DNA of 26,564 bases from DATJLQ01 sp035509415 (GCA_035509415.1 DATJLQ010000162.1:1-26564), one strand, 5' to 3'; counted from the first letter of the stretch, positions 14,990-22,725 are shown. A program made the numbers and translations. The notes: generated by a model not told the origin, from the letters alone.

Positions 14990-15349
14990 TCACTGCGCGA
15001 GCTTCCAGGTCCCGTCGGGCTGGAGGCACGCCACGCCATTCACCACCGAGCCGTCCTGCTGGCGCCATTTGCCGTTGGTGCAGGAGGTGGCACTTTGCAC
15101 CACCGGCGCCGGCGGCGCATAGACCGCAGGCGGCGGCGCGTAGACGACCGGCGGTGGGTAGTAGTAGGGCGAATAGTAATAGGGCGGCGGGTAGTAATAG
15201 ACCGGCGGCGCGTAGACCGGGAAACCGAGCCCGACGCCGACCCAGACCCGCGCCGACGCCGGGCTCGTGCCCGCGCCGAAGAGAACGGCCGCCGCCAGGA
15301 TAGCGGCACCGATCCAGGGCAAGCGCCGCCAAAGACCCCTCATCCGCAT
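14990..15349 (-). CDS. Small secreted Tyr/Pro-rich protein
   Basis: A 119-aa exported protein of unknown function. A signal peptide (MRMRGLWRRLPWIGAAILAAAVLFGAGTSPASA) is followed by VWVGVGLGFPVYAPP, a low-complexity stretch of repeated Y/P blocks (about residues 50-85) and a compact C-terminal module with two cysteines and KWRQQDGSVVNGVACLQPDGTWKLAQ. That closing module resembles the ends of other small alphaproteobacterial surface proteins. The ATG at 15349 is well supported by GGAGGA six bases upstream. The gene lies 38 bp after a lipoprotein gene with a similar Tyr-rich segment. The two may act together in the envelope; function is not known. Confidence 0.78.
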   Translation of the reverse strand: MRMRGLWRRLPWIGAAILAAAVLFGAGTSPASARVWVGVGLGFPVYAPPVYYYPPPYYYSPYYYPPPVVYAPPPAVYAPPAPVVQSATSCTNGKWRQQDGSVVNGVACLQPDGTWKLAQ

Positions 15350-15387
15350 GTCTCGTCCTCCAAATCGGGGCCGCGACGCCCTAAGCG

Positions 15388-15588
15388 TTAGCGCCAACGG
15401 CCGCCAACCCACACATTGCCGTAAACCGGTGGACCGTAATAGTAGTAGCCGGGCGCATAATAGCTCGGATAGGCGTAGCCGTAATAGGGGTAGGCGGCCA
15501 CCGGCTGCGCGGGCGCCACGACGCATCCCGTGGCGCCGGCAAGCAAGATCGCACACAACAACCCCTGAATCAGGCGCTTCACAATCAT
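15388..15588 (-). CDS. Very small Tyr/Gly-rich lipoprotein
   Basis: A 66-aa lipoprotein precursor. MIVKRLIQGLLCAILLAGATGC ends in a good lipobox (ATGC, Cys22). The mature peptide is about 45 residues, almost all Tyr, Pro, Gly, Ala and Val (a PYYGYAYPSYYAPGYYYYG-like stretch), and ends in NVWVGGRWR. GAGG five bases before the ATG at 15588 supports this start; a longer in-frame reading to 15762 has no signal sequence at its front and is rejected. It is first of a three-gene minus-strand run of small envelope proteins. The composition suggests a flexible surface peptide; no function can be assigned. Confidence 0.72.
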   Translation of the reverse strand: MIVKRLIQGLLCAILLAGATGCVVAPAQPVAAYPYYGYAYPSYYAPGYYYYGPPVYGNVWVGGRWR

Positions 15589-15978
15589 TTCCGCCTCAAC
15601 ACTCCAACCGACGGCTCGGCCTCGCTCGAGCCGAGCCCGCCTTTCGAGCCATCGAACATGATACGAACATCGCGTCCCGCTCCTGCGGCCTGCGAAGGCC
15701 GACCGGGCGACTCGCGCGACCGCGGCCGGCCGACGAAAATCGCCCTCGCTCATGTTTCGCAATAAGTTAAAAAAAATGCGCTAGATTTCTAAACTAGTGG
15801 CACTTTCTCGGCCAACTTCGCGTTGCGCCGAAACTTCCGATCAGGCCCGTAGGCGCCAGCGACTTGGCACGCGAATGACCGGCCTTTCGACCCGATATTT
15901 CATTCGCCAGCGCGCGCTCGAGTGCCACCGAGCCTGTGCTAGGATCGCGCCCCGGACCGGATGTGGGAAGGATCAATT
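15589..15978. other. 390-bp divergent intergenic region
   Basis: It separates the Tyr-rich lipoprotein (minus) from the next lipoprotein (plus). It contains one AT-rich patch (about 15755-15797) with a run of eight As at 15769-15776 and two CTAG tetramers nine bases apart (15781-15784 and 15794-15797). TAGGAT near 15940 could be a -10 box for the plus-strand gene, without a clear -35. I see no gene. Confidence 0.5.
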
Positions 15979-16392
15979 ATGAGACGAAGCGCCATCGCCT
16001 TGAGCTCTATTCTTGCGTTGCTCTGTCTCGGTGCCTGCGAGAAATCGGGACCGCCGCCCACCCCTCTCGAGGTCTCCCTGGTCGGGATGAGCCAGGCGAA
16101 GCTGACCCAATGCGCCGGGCAACCCGCATCCAGCGTGCCCGCGGACGGGCTCGATTACCTGACCTACTCGCGCAGCGAGGTCCTCGATGCCGGCCTGCTC
16201 CAAAACGCCAACGTCCCCCTGGTCGGCTCGCTCGCCATTGGAACCAAGGGGGTCCAGGTCACATGCGAGGCGACCGTGATCCTCAAGGCCGGCAAGGTCG
16301 AGGCGCTCGGCCTGAGAACCTATCCGCAACAGGGCGAGACCTTGGCGGTTCGAATTTGCAAGCCGATTTTCAGTCGCTGTTTGAACGGCTGA
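15979..16392 (+). CDS. Putative lipoprotein of unknown function
   Basis: A 137-aa protein. MRRSAIALSSILALLCLGAC is a type II signal peptide with lipobox LGAC (Cys20), followed by EKSGPPPTPLEVSLVGMSQAKLTQCAGQPASS. The body has several Leu/Val-rich strands and two C-terminal cysteines (AVRICKPIFSRCLNG). The phrase GMSQAKLTQCAGQP resembles the start of small lipoproteins with an SmpA/BamE-like 'G-x-s-x-x-x-l-x-x-x-G-x-P' turn, which is only a hint. GAAGGA seven bases before the ATG at 15979 fixes the start; a Met six codons earlier is less likely. The upstream neighbour is divergent, so it is probably a single-gene unit. Confidence 0.75.
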   Translation: MRRSAIALSSILALLCLGACEKSGPPPTPLEVSLVGMSQAKLTQCAGQPASSVPADGLDYLTYSRSEVLDAGLLQNANVPLVGSLAIGTKGVQVTCEATVILKAGKVEALGLRTYPQQGETLAVRICKPIFSRCLNG

Positions 16393-16738
16393 GCCGCGAA
16401 ATCGCCGCGTTGCGCGTCACACAACCGTCGCCGACCCTCAAGCGCTTGAATTCTCGCAGCTCTGGGAGCGATCCCAGCTTGTGACGCGGCCTGAAACTCA
16501 GCCCCCTCCCAGAGCTCGCGACAATCCCAATTTGACCTGAGCACAAGCCAGCCTTCGCATGCTGTGAAGCACCCGAACGTCACCGCGTCACAGGCGCGAA
16601 TCCGAGTGCGTCACGCGCCGATTTCGAGCCTCCCGCGAAGCGGATTTTTCCCAGCCCTAGAAATCGTGTTCGAAAATCCACCAAATTTTGCGTATATATC
16701 CAAGCGATTGGGTACTGGGCATATCGGGGAACTAGCTG
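16393..16738. other. 346-bp intergenic region with alternative hairpins
   Basis: A local hairpin, CTGGGA (16462-16467)-GCGA-TCCCAG (16472-16477), competes with a longer-range perfect pairing of AGCTCTGGGAG (16458-16468) with CTCCCAGAGCT (16506-16516). The motif GCGTCAC occurs twice near 16583-16614. I see no gene here. Confidence 0.5.
16669..16698 (+). promoter_or_regulatory. Candidate promoter of the 91-aa protein gene
   Basis: TTCGAA (16669-16674), 18 bp, TATATA (16693-16698), in an AT-rich patch 40 bp upstream of the ATG at 16739. The -35 match is weak. Confidence 0.35.
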
Positions 16739-17014
16739 ATGACAAAGGAAGCGAATGGGAGTAACGGCGCCGAAGCGGCGCCTCGGATCGGGCAACGATT
16801 CAAGCGCGCCGACCAAAGCGGGATGATCTTCGTGGTGACCGAGGAAGTGCGCGGCTTCGGCCTGCCGCACTTCCGGGTTCGACGTATCGACGACCCCACG
16901 GATACGCGCATCTTCGCCTTTTCGGCCCTGCTCGACCGCCATCTGTTCCGCGCGGTCCAGGGCAACGACCTGCCCGAGCCGAGCGACGCGGGCCAATTGC
17001 GCCTGAGCGCGTAG
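16739..17014 (+). CDS. Conserved-looking 91-aa protein, function unknown
   Basis: A small soluble protein without a signal peptide or membrane segment. The first 15 residues are polar and probably disordered. Residues 16-72 form a compact basic/hydrophobic pattern (RIGQRFKRADQSGMIFVVTEEVRGFGLPHFRVRRIDDPTDTRIFAFSALLDRHLFRAV) that looks like a small beta-barrel or SH3-like fold (guess from alternation). The tail is polar. GGGGAA eight bases upstream supports the ATG at 16739. Codon use resembles the neighbouring genes. It is transcribed towards mtnA with a 20-bp gap. I do not recognise a family. Confidence 0.7.
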   Translation: MTKEANGSNGAEAAPRIGQRFKRADQSGMIFVVTEEVRGFGLPHFRVRRIDDPTDTRIFAFSALLDRHLFRAVQGNDLPEPSDAGQLRLSA

Positions 17015-17034
17015 GGCTCGAGACTTGGCGGGGT

Positions 17035-18144
17035 TCAGGCGCGCTCGGGGAAAAGCCCGAGCAAGCCGGCGCGCGAAGCGTCGACGATGCCGCGCTCGGT
17101 AATCAGGCCGGTCACGAGCCGCGCCGGCGTCACGTCAAACGCGTCGTTGCGCGCCCCGCTTCCATCGGGCGTCAGCTGCACGCGGACCAGCTCGCCCGCC
17201 GCATTCTTGCCTTGGATCCAGGTGACTTCGTCCGCCGCCCGTTGCTCGATCGGGATGGCGAGCCCGTCCGCGAGGCTCCAATCGATGGTCGGCGAGGGCA
17301 ACGCCACGTAGAACGGCACGCCATTGTCCTTGGCCGCGAGGGCCTTGAGATAGGTCCCGATCTTGTTCGCCACGTCGCCCGTGGCCGTGGTGCGGTCGGT
17401 GCCGACGATGCAGAGATCGACCAGCCCATGCTGCATAAGGTGCCCGCCCGCATTGTCCACGATGACGGTATGGGCGACGCCATGGCGGTTGAGCTCCCAG
17501 GCGGTGAGCGACGCGCCCTGATTGCGCGGCCGCGTCTCGTCGACCCAGACATGGACCGGAACGCCGCGGTCGTGCGCGGCGTAGATGGGCGCCAAGGCGG
17601 TGCCCCAATCGACGGTCGCGAGCCAACCGGCATTGCAATGGGTCAGCACGTTGACGCGCTCGCCCCCTGCCCCGCTCCTGCCCGGCGCGCGCGCTTCCCA
17701 CGCGGCGCGGATGAGCTTCTCGCCATGGGCGCCGATCGCGCGGTTGATCGCCACATCCTCGTCGCAAATCTCGGCCGCGCGCCGGTAGGCGGCCGCGACG
17801 CGCTCGCTCGGTTTGGTGTTCCGGAGCCGGTCGCGCATGTCGTCGAGCGCCCAACGCAGGTTGATCGCCGTGGGGCGCGTGGCGAGCAGCGTGTCATAGG
17901 CGCGCTCGAGCGCCGCGTCGGACGGGTCGGCGCGCAGGGCCAGGCACAGTCCGTAGGCGCCGGTCGCGCCGATCAGGGGCGCGCCGCGCACCAGCATGGC
18001 GCGGATCGCATGAGCCGCATCCTCGAGGCTCGCGAGCCGCGCGGTCTCGAAGCGATGGGGTAGCTTGGTCTGGTCGATGATCTCGACCGACCAGCCGTCC
18101 TGCGCGAGCCAGATGGTGCGATAGGGAACGCCGTCGACTTTCAT
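17035..18144 (-). CDS. mtnA: Methylthioribose-1-phosphate isomerase (MtnA)
   Basis: Converts 5-methylthioribose-1-phosphate to methylthioribulose-1-phosphate in the methionine salvage pathway, cytosolic. The 369-aa protein has the expected length and the family motifs: RGAPLIGATGAYG (53-65), the catalytic cysteine in LTHCNAGWLA (C170), the catalytic aspartate in VGTDRTTATGDVANKIGTY (D250) and VPFYVALPSPTIDW near the C-terminus. Other mtn genes are not in the window, so salvage is completed elsewhere or the isomerase feeds another route. A 7-bp hairpin with an AAAA-containing loop (17043-17062) lies inside the last codons and may help end transcription at this convergent junction. Confidence 0.96.
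   Translation of the reverse strand: MKVDGVPYRTIWLAQDGWSVEIIDQTKLPHRFETARLASLEDAAHAIRAMLVRGAPLIGATGAYGLCLALRADPSDAALERAYDTLLATRPTAINLRWALDDMRDRLRNTKPSERVAAAYRRAAEICDEDVAINRAIGAHGEKLIRAAWEARAPGRSGAGGERVNVLTHCNAGWLATVDWGTALAPIYAAHDRGVPVHVWVDETRPRNQGASLTAWELNRHGVAHTVIVDNAGGHLMQHGLVDLCIVGTDRTTATGDVANKIGTYLKALAAKDNGVPFYVALPSPTIDWSLADGLAIPIEQRAADEVTWIQGKNAAGELVRVQLTPDGSGARNDAFDVTPARLVTGLITERGIVDASRAGLLGLFPERA
17043..17062. terminator. Hairpin at the convergent end of mtnA
   Basis: GCTCGGG (17043-17049), loop GAAAAG, CCCGAGC (17056-17062), overlapping the 3' codons of mtnA and 29 bp past the plus-strand gene. It could act in both directions. No T tract follows. Confidence 0.3.
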
Positions 18145-18215
18145 GGCTCGCGACCATAGCGGAGCGTGGGCGGCCGCTCAATGGCGCCGGCCCCGCGCAT
18201 GGGGCGAGCCCGCCC

Positions 18216-19454
18216 CTAATCGACGAGCTTGGTCGCGATCTTGATCTCGGACTGGAGCGTCCGATGCACCGGACACTTGTCGGCGATCTCGAGGAGGCGC
18301 TGGCGTTGCTCGGCGTCGAGGGTACCCACGAGCTCGATGTTGCGCTCCATATAGTCGATCTTGCCCTCCTTGGTCTCGCAATCCGCGCAGTCCGCGGCGT
18401 GGATCTTGTCGTGGACGAGGCGCACCACGACGCGCTCGAGGGGCAGATTCTTGCGCTCGGCATAGAGGCGCAGCGTCATCGAGGTGCAGGCGCCGAGCCC
18501 GGCCAGGAGATAATCGTACGGGCCCGGGCCCCGGTCGTCCCCACCCACCTCCATGGGCTCGTCGGCCCAAAGCCGGTGCGCGCCGACCGCAACGCCCTGG
18601 GTGAAGCGGCCGGTGCGCGTCTCCGCCACCACCACCTCGTCCGCGCGCGCGGGTGCGGGCACCGCGAGGCCGGCCGCGGCCGGCTTACCCGCGCCGATAT
18701 AGCGCGACGCCCAGGCGGCGAGCACTTCGGCGACATATTCCGCGTCCTCGCGCCGGCGCAAAAGATGATCCGCCTTGTCGAGGGAGACGAAGCTCTTGGG
18801 ATGCTTGGCGGCCAAGAAGATTTGCGACGCATTGTCGATCGACACGACGTCGTCGAGGGGCGCATGGAACACGACCAGCGCGCGGCCGAGCTTGGCGATC
18901 GCGTCGGTGAGGCGATGCTGGGCGATATCCTCGAGGAACTGGCGCTTGACGCGGAACGGCCGGCCGGCGATCGCGATCTCCGCCTCGCCCGCGGCCTCGA
19001 TCTCGGCGAGCTTGGGGCCGAGGAGATGGCGCAGATGGCCCGTGTCGGCGGGTGCGCCGATGGTCGCGACCGCGATCGATTCCGGAATACGCGCCGCCCC
19101 CGCGAGCACCGCGGCACCGCCGAGGCTGTGGCCGACCAGAATCTTGGGCGCTTCCAGCCGCGCGCGCATGAAATCGGCCGCCGCGACCAGGTCGGCGACG
19201 TTCGAGGAGAAGTTGGTGTTGGCGAACTCGCCCTCGCTCGCGCCGAGGCCGGTGAAGTCGAAGCGCAGCACGGCGATGCCGCGCTCGGCAAGGCCGGCGG
19301 CGATCCGGCTGGCAGCGAATATGTCCTTCGAGCAGGTGAAGCAATGGGCGAACAGCGCATGGGCGCGCGGTGTCCCCTCGGGCAGCTCGACGAGGGCCGC
19401 GAGCTTTTGGCCTTGGGCACCGGTGAAATCGACACGCTCCGCACGTCGCGCCAT
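18216..19454 (-). CDS. Bifunctional alpha/beta hydrolase - OsmC fusion protein
   Basis: Two cytosolic domains in one chain, a recognised architecture in Proteobacteria. The N-terminal half (about 1-255) is an alpha/beta hydrolase with the nucleophile elbow GHSLGG, a DFTGLGASEGEF segment, APLDDVVS near the acid residue and KADHLL supplying the histidine. The C-terminal half (about 275-412) is OsmC/Ohr-like with its two peroxidatic cysteines in GLGACTSMTL and DKCPVHRT, which reduce organic hydroperoxides. Both active sites look intact. The ATG at 19454 has GGAG six bases upstream; an ATG at 19466 overlaps that site and is less likely. A GGGGCG/CGCCCC hairpin (18201-18216) touches the stop. Confidence 0.92.
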   Translation of the reverse strand: MARRAERVDFTGAQGQKLAALVELPEGTPRAHALFAHCFTCSKDIFAASRIAAGLAERGIAVLRFDFTGLGASEGEFANTNFSSNVADLVAAADFMRARLEAPKILVGHSLGGAAVLAGAARIPESIAVATIGAPADTGHLRHLLGPKLAEIEAAGEAEIAIAGRPFRVKRQFLEDIAQHRLTDAIAKLGRALVVFHAPLDDVVSIDNASQIFLAAKHPKSFVSLDKADHLLRRREDAEYVAEVLAAWASRYIGAGKPAAAGLAVPAPARADEVVVAETRTGRFTQGVAVGAHRLWADEPMEVGGDDRGPGPYDYLLAGLGACTSMTLRLYAERKNLPLERVVVRLVHDKIHAADCADCETKEGKIDYMERNIELVGTLDAEQRQRLLEIADKCPVHRTLQSEIKIATKLVD

Positions 19455-19595
19455 GGGATTCTCCATCGGGGGGGCAGCAAGGGCGTCGGGCGATCTTAGC
19501 CGAGCGCCCGCTCACGCGCGGTAACGATCTTGCGGGCTGCGGTTTACCCGGCCCATCCGTATGATGGCCAGATGGAACCCGCGCGAGAGGCAAGC

Positions 19596-20198
19596 ATGAC
19601 CCGCGACGACGTCGAGATCCTGTCCCACGAGCTCCTGTACCAGGGCTATTTCCGCTTCGAGCGATACCAAGTGCGCCACAAGCTCCATGGCGGCGGCTGG
19701 AGCGGCGTGGTGAGCCGCGAGCTGTTCGAGCGCGGGCAGGCGGCGGCGGTGCTGCTTTACGACCCCAAGCGCGACGCCGTGGTGCTGATCGAGCAATTCC
19801 GGGTGGGAGCGCTCGCGGCCGGGCTCGGACCCTGGCTCACCGAGATCGTCGCGGGCTCGGTCAATGCGGGCGAGACCCCCGAGGCGACCGTGCGGCGCGA
19901 GGCGCGCGAGGAGGCCGGGCTCGAAGTCCAGGCGCTCGAGAAGATCAGCCACCAGCTCACTACGCCGGGCGGCTGCTCCGAGGCGGTCGCGGTCTTCTGC
20001 GGCCGGGTCGATTCCGAGCGCGCCGGCGGCGTTCACGGCGTTCCCCAGGAGCAGGAGGACATCAGGGTGATCGTGGTGCCCGCGGCCGAGGCCTTCGCGC
20101 TCCGGCGCAAGGGCGACCGGGTGCAGGATTCGACCACCATGACCGCCCTCCTCTGGCTCGAGCTCGAGCGCGAGAATTTGCGCGCCCGCTGGCGTTAG
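19596..20198 (+). CDS. nudF: Nudix hydrolase, ADP-ribose pyrophosphatase type
   Basis: A 200-aa enzyme that most likely hydrolyses ADP-ribose or related nucleotide sugars, cytosolic. It has the complete Nudix box from G87 to L109 (GSVNAGE, then REAREEAGL), preceded by FERGQAAAVLLYDPKRDAVVLIEQFRVGA and followed by ISHQLTTPGGCSEAVAVFCGRVD, the ADP-ribose subfamily pattern. The N-terminal VEILSHELLYQGYFRFERYQVRH matches NudF-like dimerisation strands. The ATG at 19596 has AGAGG six bases upstream. Upstream in-frame starts at 19530 and 19572 give unlikely N-termini. It is divergent from the OsmC fusion gene. Confidence 0.9.
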   Translation: MTRDDVEILSHELLYQGYFRFERYQVRHKLHGGGWSGVVSRELFERGQAAAVLLYDPKRDAVVLIEQFRVGALAAGLGPWLTEIVAGSVNAGETPEATVRREAREEAGLEVQALEKISHQLTTPGGCSEAVAVFCGRVDSERAGGVHGVPQEQEDIRVIVVPAAEAFALRRKGDRVQDSTTMTALLWLELERENLRARWR

Positions 20199-20561
20199 GC
20201 GGGACGCGGACGTTTCTCAGCGGCCGGCCAGCATAACGAGCGAACATTTCCCGCTGTCCGCGCGCGCGACCAAAATCCCTTGCGCGACCTGCTCCATTTA
20301 GGCCCGAGTTCGGATCGCCGGCCTCGCGATGCGCTCCTCGACTGGGCTGTGGTTCCCGGCGCGCGGCCAGCGGCGCGCCGCATATGGCGTTAGCGGTACG
20401 CGCCATGAAACCGAGTAACGCGTAAAAGTAGTATCATACTTAGTTAATTATAATTAAAGTAGTTTGTAAGGTTTTTGTATGCTAGCGTTCCATGCGCTGG
20501 GATTTACCGGCATAACGCGCCGCCGCCTCACAGGCGGCAATAAGCAAAATGGGGGAACGTC
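20199..20561. other. 363-bp leader region with an AT-rich island
   Basis: Most of it is GC-rich and featureless, but about 20420-20490 is strikingly AT-rich and holds ordered sites. I see no gene. The AT-rich patch sits 75-140 bp upstream of the unknown Cys-rich protein gene. TTCCAT (20488-20493), 17 bp, CATAAC (20511-20516) is a poor promoter match downstream of it. Confidence 0.6.
20425..20463. promoter_or_regulatory. Nested palindromes and direct repeats (regulator-site candidate)
   Basis: A perfect 14-bp palindrome TTAATTATAATTAA (20444-20457) and a 5-bp dyad AGTAT-C-ATACT (20430-20440) lie between two copies of AAAGTAGT (20425-20432 and 20456-20463). The base composition differs sharply from the surrounding GC-rich sequence. 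Confidence 0.55.
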
Positions 20562-21578
20562 ATGGCACTAGGTCGCGATTGCGGGTGCGGGACGCCCGCA
20601 TACAACTGCAAAACCGAATTCCAATATGCCGTCAAGGTCGTTTGCGGCGTGATCGCCGCGGCTCAGCCCGGAACCGACGCCCAACCGGGGCCGCTTGCGC
20701 CGGGCCATTACTACACCGCCGTCAATATCCATAACCCGGCCGTCTGCGGCTGCGTCACGCCGCGCATGAAGGTCGCCCAAGCCCTTCCCTGGGGGGCCGA
20801 CAAACCGATGGGCACGGTCACGCCCTACTATTCCGTCGGCCCGATTTGCGCGGACCAGGCGATCGAAATCGACAACCCTCAAATCCTCGGGCTGTTTCCC
20901 CGCGCGACGTTCGTCAAGGGCTACCTTGTCATCGCCAGTCCCCAGGAGTTGGACGTGGTCGCGGTCTACACCGCGGCCCAGGATTATTGCGGCCCGTGCA
21001 GCAACCTGTTCACCGAGCGGGTGCCGGCCCGCTGCGTGCCGGTGTGCGAAGATCTCGTCTTGCCGATCGATACCGGCGTCGCGGCTTGGCAAACGGTTGC
21101 GACCCCTGCCGGCACGCTCGCAACGCCCCAGCCTGTTGTTGTCCTCTCCCCGCTCCCGTCGGCGTGGAAGCCCGCGCCGTCCGGCTCGGCTTGGGTCTCG
21201 GCCGCCGCCGGCGACGCCTCGACCGCCGCAAGCGGATCCTACACCTATCAGCTCGGATTCGAGCTTTGCTCGGGATATTCGAACCCGGTCCTGCAGCTGC
21301 AAGGGCTGGCGGACAACGCCGCACAGGTCTTCCTCAACAACACGGGTTTCGGCTCCCTCGCCGGGTTCGGCGCCAGTCCCCCGTATCCGACCCTATCGCC
21401 GCCGGCGGCGTCGTTCCTCGTGGGTGCCAACGTGCTGAAGATCGTCGTTACCAACGGGCCCGGCGGCGGCGCGAACCCGACCGGCTTCGCGGTCGCCGGC
21501 CTGTTGCGCGTTGCCGGCGGAAAATGTCCGTGCGCCGATCCGCCGTTGCTGCCAGCGCCGACCGCGCCGCAGAAATAG
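20562..21578 (+). CDS. Unknown two-domain protein: 'VCG...VAVYTAA' domain plus Gal-binding-like domain
   Basis: A 338-aa protein with no signal peptide, starting MALGRDCGCG. Residues about 17-140 form a beta-rich domain with YAVKVVCGVI, PGHYYTAVNIHNP, IEIDNPQILGL and FVKGYLVIASPQELDVVAVYTAA. I have the impression that this pattern recurs in uncharacterised bacterial proteins, but I cannot name a family. Two Cys clusters (YCGPCSN and RCVPVCED) act as a hinge. Residues about 195-325 look like a galactose-binding-like jelly roll: SAWVSAAAGDASTAASGSYTY, LQLQGLADNAAQVFLNN, FLVGANVLKIVVTNGPGGG. The end is GGKCPCADPPLL. There are about a dozen cysteines, yet no export signal. GGGGGAA precedes the ATG. 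It seems to be transcribed alone. Confidence 0.75.
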   Translation: MALGRDCGCGTPAYNCKTEFQYAVKVVCGVIAAAQPGTDAQPGPLAPGHYYTAVNIHNPAVCGCVTPRMKVAQALPWGADKPMGTVTPYYSVGPICADQAIEIDNPQILGLFPRATFVKGYLVIASPQELDVVAVYTAAQDYCGPCSNLFTERVPARCVPVCEDLVLPIDTGVAAWQTVATPAGTLATPQPVVVLSPLPSAWKPAPSGSAWVSAAAGDASTAASGSYTYQLGFELCSGYSNPVLQLQGLADNAAQVFLNNTGFGSLAGFGASPPYPTLSPPAASFLVGANVLKIVVTNGPGGGANPTGFAVAGLLRVAGGKCPCADPPLLPAPTAPQK

Positions 21579-21602
21579 GCCGCGAGTTCGCATTTGCCGG
21601 CC

Positions 21603-21623
21603 GGACCGGTCGATCGCCGGTCC
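21603..21623. terminator. Hairpin between convergent genes
   Basis: A perfect 7-bp stem, GGACCGG (21603-21609) and CCGGTCC (21617-21623), with loop TCGATCG, in the 72-bp gap between two converging genes. It could serve both; no T tract is present. Confidence 0.45.
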
Positions 21624-21650
21624 TGCGCCACCCATCCCCTGCCGCGCGGC

Positions 21651-22658
21651 TCACCGCCCGGCGGCGCTTGTCTGATTGACCTCGATCGTGACGTGGCACA
21701 GCTCGGGCCAGGGGGCGAGGCGGCGCTTGAATTCGGCCGCCGGGCGCGGCTGCTCGGTCACGACCGAGACGATGGCCGCGAAATGGCCCGGGCCCACGCG
21801 CCAGACATGGAGGTCGGCCACCCGGTCGCCCGGCGCGGATTCGATCGCGGCGCGGATGCCGTCCGCGAGCTTGGGGCTGGCCTGGGCGTCGAGCAGGACC
21901 AGCCCCGTGTCGCGCATGAGCCCGTAGGACCAGCGCGCGATCACCACGGAGCCGACGATGCCCATGGCCGGATCCATCCAGACCCAGCCGAAATACTTGC
22001 CCGTCGAGAGCGCAAAGATCGCGAGCAGCGAGGTCAGCCCGTCCGCCAGCACGTGAAGCCTGGCCGAGCGGAGATTATGATCTCTGTGTCGATGGGTTAG
22101 GTCATTCTCATCATGTTCCGCATGAGGATGAGCATGGCCGTGGGAATGGGCATCGTCCCGGCCGTAATGGTCGTGGGGATAAGCGCCGGGAGCACCCTCC
22201 GCATCGTCATGCAGCAGGTAGGCGCTGACCAGATTGACCACGAGGCCGGCCGCGGCGACCGCGATCGCCGCGTCGAACGAAATCCGCTCGGGATGGATCA
22301 GGCGCCCGACCGAAACATAGGCGATGGCGAGGCTGATAAGGGCCAGGCTCACCGCACTTGCGAAGCCCGCGAGATCGCCGAACTTGCCGGTGCCGAAGGT
22401 GAAGGCCGGGTCGCCCGCATGGCGCCGCGCGTAAGCATAGGCCGCGGCCGTGGTTCCGAGTGCCCCCACATGGGTCGCCATGTGCCAACCGTCGGCGATA
22501 AGGGCCATGGAATGGAAGACCGAGCCCGCGGCAAGCTCGACCGCCATCATGACGAGGGTCAAGCCCATGACCGCCCAGGCGCGGCGCTCGTTGCGCTTGT
22601 GGGCGCTGCCCAGGAAGAGATGATCGTGGCGCCAAAGGCCGAGGTCGCGCGTGGTCAT
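21651..22658 (-). CDS. dmeF: CDF-family Co2+/Ni2+ exporter (DmeF-like)
   Basis: An inner-membrane proton-driven metal exporter of the cation diffusion facilitator family, 335 aa with six predicted membrane helices. The metal-site motif in helix II is DGWHMATH (D56-H63); the extra histidine is typical of the DmeF group. Helix V has HVLADGLTS. Between helices IV and V is a His/Asp-rich cytosolic loop (about 158-195, HDHYGRDDAHSHGHAHPHAEHD). The C-terminal cytoplasmic domain ends with CHVTIEVNQT. Family knowledge links DmeF to cobalt and nickel resistance. The usual small metal-sensing repressor gene (DmeR/RcnR type) is not next to it. An inverted repeat lies upstream (see 22695-22725). Confidence 0.92.
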   Translation of the reverse strand: MTTRDLGLWRHDHLFLGSAHKRNERRAWAVMGLTLVMMAVELAAGSVFHSMALIADGWHMATHVGALGTTAAAYAYARRHAGDPAFTFGTGKFGDLAGFASAVSLALISLAIAYVSVGRLIHPERISFDAAIAVAAAGLVVNLVSAYLLHDDAEGAPGAYPHDHYGRDDAHSHGHAHPHAEHDENDLTHRHRDHNLRSARLHVLADGLTSLLAIFALSTGKYFGWVWMDPAMGIVGSVVIARWSYGLMRDTGLVLLDAQASPKLADGIRAAIESAPGDRVADLHVWRVGPGHFAAIVSVVTEQPRPAAEFKRRLAPWPELCHVTIEVNQTSAAGR

Positions 22659-22694
22659 GGCTCGAGCTCCGCGGGTGCCGCGACGGCGGCACCG

Positions 22695-22725
22695 CTCAAG
22701 TCTAATATGGGTTGCACGGCTTGAG
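22695..22725. promoter_or_regulatory. CTCAAG-N19-CTTGAG dyad in the dmeF/cysK spacer
   Basis: CTCAAG (22695-22700) and CTTGAG (22720-22725) flank TAATAT (22703-22708). The dyad is 37 bp upstream of the dmeF start and in the divergent spacer to cysK. Regulator unknown. Confidence 0.3.

Noticed and set aside
15050..15200. Repeated GTAGTAGTA-like sequence as a CRISPR or minisatellite
   Set aside because: It is coding low complexity (Tyr/Pro blocks) of a secreted protein; there are no spacers or regular repeat units.
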